Source: VAZQ01 sp036498625
GTDB lineage: Bacteria; Pseudomonadota; Alphaproteobacteria; Rhizobiales; Xanthobacteraceae
DNA: 23,129 nucleotides
Direction: 5' to 3'
Assembly: GCA_036498625.1 (NCBI GenBank)
Contig: DASYFD010000014.1
Span: 1-23,129, forward strand
Shown here: positions 21,752 to 23,129 of the stretch, piece by piece
Position numbering within the stretch: position 1 is the stretch's first letter
How the letters are laid out: each line of letters begins with the position of its first letter
The notes under the pieces: model-generated
What the model was told of the DNA's origin: nothing
Databases searched by the model: none
Seen by the model: the letters and a program-made list of their open reading frames with translations, nothing else
Translations under genes and position numbers: made by a program

Positions 21752-23129
21752 CTACTCCGCGGCCTTGAGGTGGTGCGGGGCGCCGGAGCGCAGCTGGTCC
21801 AGCAGCGTGGCCTCGTCGGCCTTGGCGGCGGCGAGGTGGCGCTGCTTGACATGGCCGAAGCCGCGGATTTTTTCCGGGATGGCGGCGATGCCGACCGCCA
21901 GGTGATGGTTGTCGGGATTGAGCCTGGCCAGGAGCTCCGAGAGGGTCGTCTCGTAGTCGGCGATGAGCTTACGCTCCATGCGGCGCTCGGCGCTGTAGCC
22001 GAATGGATCGAAAGCGGTGCCGCGCAGGAATTTGCAGCGCATGAGCAGCCGGAACGCCGGCAGGAGCCACGGCCCGAAGGTGATCTTGCGCGGCTCGCCG
22101 TTGCGGCCGCGGCGCGCCAGCAGCGGCGGGGCGAGGTGGAACTCGAAGCGCAGGCGCTCGCCGTCGAACTCCTCGCCCACCTGGCGCAGGAACTCGCCAT
22201 TGCCGTAGAGCCGCGCCACCTCGTACTCGTCCTTGTAGGCCATCAGCTTGAAGAGGTTGCGGGCGACCGCTTCCGCGAGCCCGCATTTGCCGGGCGCCTT
22301 CGCGGCTTCCGCCGCCTGCACCTCGCCCACCCGTTGGCGGTAGCGCGCCCCATAGGCGGCGTTCTGGTAGGCGGTCAGATATTCGACCCGCCGCGCCACC
22401 GTCTCATCGAACGATCGCGAAAGCACCCGCGCATCCGTGATGGTGCCGGCGGCCGGCGCCGCAAGCTTGTCGATCGCGGCCGGATCCGCGGCAGCGCAAC
22501 GTCCCCAGCGGAACGCGGAAATATTCATGGCCGCGGCCTCGCCGTTGAGCGCAATCGCGGTCTCGATCGCCTGCGCGGACAGCGGCAGCTTGCCGAGCTG
22601 ATACGCATAGCCGAGCATGATCATGTTGGCCGCAATGGTCTGGCCGGCGACCGCGGTCGCGATCCGCGAGGCATCGACGAAATGCGAAGCGGCGCCGCGC
22701 GTGGCGGCCAGGATGGCGCGGCGCAGCCGCTCGGTCGGCAGCGAGAAATCCGCATTGCGGGTGAACTCGCCGGGCAGCACCTCGGCGCGGTTCACCACCA
22801 TGGTGGTGACGCCGGGCTCGACCGCAGCCAGCACCTTCTTGGTGCCCGCCACCACGATGTCGCCGCCGAGCACCAGATCGGCCCCGCGTGCCGCGATCCG
22901 GATGGCGTGAATGTCCTCGGGCCTCTGCGCGATGCGGATATGGCTCGCCACCGCGCCGCCCTTCTGGGCGAGGCCCGCCATGTCGAGAACGCCCACCGCC
23001 TTTCCTTCCAGATGCGCCGCCATGCCCAGGATCGCCCCGATGGTGACGATGCCGGTGCCGCCGATGCCGGTCACGATGATGCCGTAGGTCTGATCGATCG
23101 CCGGCTGCCTGGGATCGGGGAGCTCGGGC
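21752..23129 (-). CDS. Indolepyruvate ferredoxin oxidoreductase, C-terminal part (5' end outside window)
   Basis: Oxidatively decarboxylates arylpyruvates from aromatic amino acids to aryl-acetyl-CoA with ferredoxin as acceptor. The frame is open through the window end at 23129, giving about 459 codons of a fused protein normally near 1150 aa. The visible part begins PELPDPRQPAIDQTYGIIVT and enters the gamma-type (KOR/IorB) domain with GIGGTGIVTIGAILGMAAHL and MAGLAQKGGAVASHIRI. A long C-terminal region follows that matches the DUF6537-type tail of the fused enzymes (ARNLFKLMAYKDEYEVARLY, then FGPWLLPAFRLL). The TPP-binding and ferredoxin-like domains would be upstream and cannot be checked. 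The GTG at 23074 is internal. The stop (21752-21754) is followed by the palindromic elements and then hemH on the same strand. Confidence 0.93.
   Translation of the reverse strand, partial: PELPDPRQPAIDQTYGIIVTGIGGTGIVTIGAILGMAAHLEGKAVGVLDMAGLAQKGGAVASHIRIAQRPEDIHAIRIAARGADLVLGGDIVVAGTKKVLAAVEPGVTTMVVNRAEVLPGEFTRNADFSLPTERLRRAILAATRGAASHFVDASRIATAVAGQTIAANMIMLGYAYQLGKLPLSAQAIETAIALNGEAAAMNISAFRWGRCAAADPAAIDKLAAPAAGTITDARVLSRSFDETVARRVEYLTAYQNAAYGARYRQRVGEVQAAEAAKAPGKCGLAEAVARNLFKLMAYKDEYEVARLYGNGEFLRQVGEEFDGERLRFEFHLAPPLLARRGRNGEPRKITFGPWLLPAFRLLMRCKFLRGTAFDPFGYSAERRMERKLIADYETTLSELLARLNPDNHHLAVGIAAIPEKIRGFGHVKQRHLAAAKADEATLLDQLRSGAPHHLKAAE

Noticed and set aside
20665..22200. 511-codon minus-strand frame overlapping hemH and the oxidoreductase gene
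   Set aside because: Runs through the palindromic repeats and two conserved genes in a wrong frame; Arg/Ser-rich in its first half with no family features.

Overview
The window is chromosomal DNA from a GC-rich alphaproteobacterium, most likely of the order Hyphomicrobiales (Bradyrhizobium/Xanthobacter side). The basis is the gene families: a RegB/RegA (ActS/ActR) redox pair, a GlnD with tandem ACT domains, an intracellular PHA depolymerase of the cysteine type, a fused indolepyruvate ferredoxin oxidoreductase with a C-terminal DUF6537-like region, and REP-like intergenic palindromes familiar from that group. The genus cannot be fixed from the sequence alone. Most of the window is dense housekeeping sequence. 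Strong GC bias at third codon positions produces many long antisense open frames, which are not listed as genes.

Layout. 1-3775 (+): the C-terminal two thirds of glnD, then a class A penicillin-binding protein. 3859-8169 (-): a YgjP-like zinc metallopeptidase, phaZ, and an ABC-2 permease/ATPase pair whose genes overlap by 4 nt. 8303-10408 (+): regB and regA, the latter with its own promoter-like region. 10476-13750 (-): a signal-peptide-bearing SGNH/DUF459-like protein that lacks the usual catalytic Ser and His, and a MltB-type lytic transglycosylase. 13916-14806 (+): galU. 14990-17513 (-): a SAM methyltransferase and a BBP2-type outer-membrane beta-barrel protein. 17811-20021 (+): kdsD/kpsF and an acyltransferase-3 membrane protein. 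20022-20459: a lower-GC gap holding a small gene broken by a -1 frameshift and a degenerate heptad repeat. 20460-23129 (-): hemH, a cluster of palindromic repeats, and the C-terminal part of the indolepyruvate ferredoxin oxidoreductase, cut by the window end.

How it fits together. Two themes dominate. The first is the cell envelope: PBP synthesis, lytic transglycosylase, a periplasmic SGNH-like protein, UDP-glucose supply (GalU), Kdo precursor supply (KdsD), a surface acyltransferase and an outer-membrane barrel. The second is redox, carbon and nitrogen state: GlnD for nitrogen sensing, RegB/RegA for quinone/redox sensing, PhaZ for storage-polymer mobilisation, HemH for haem. No defence system, CRISPR array, rRNA, tRNA or intact transposon was seen. 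The parts most worth a second look are the split small gene near 20.05-20.29 kb, the SGNH protein without its catalytic residues, the repeat elements on either side of hemH, the regA promoter with direct repeats, and a strong-SD 10-codon ORF upstream of the metallopeptidase.
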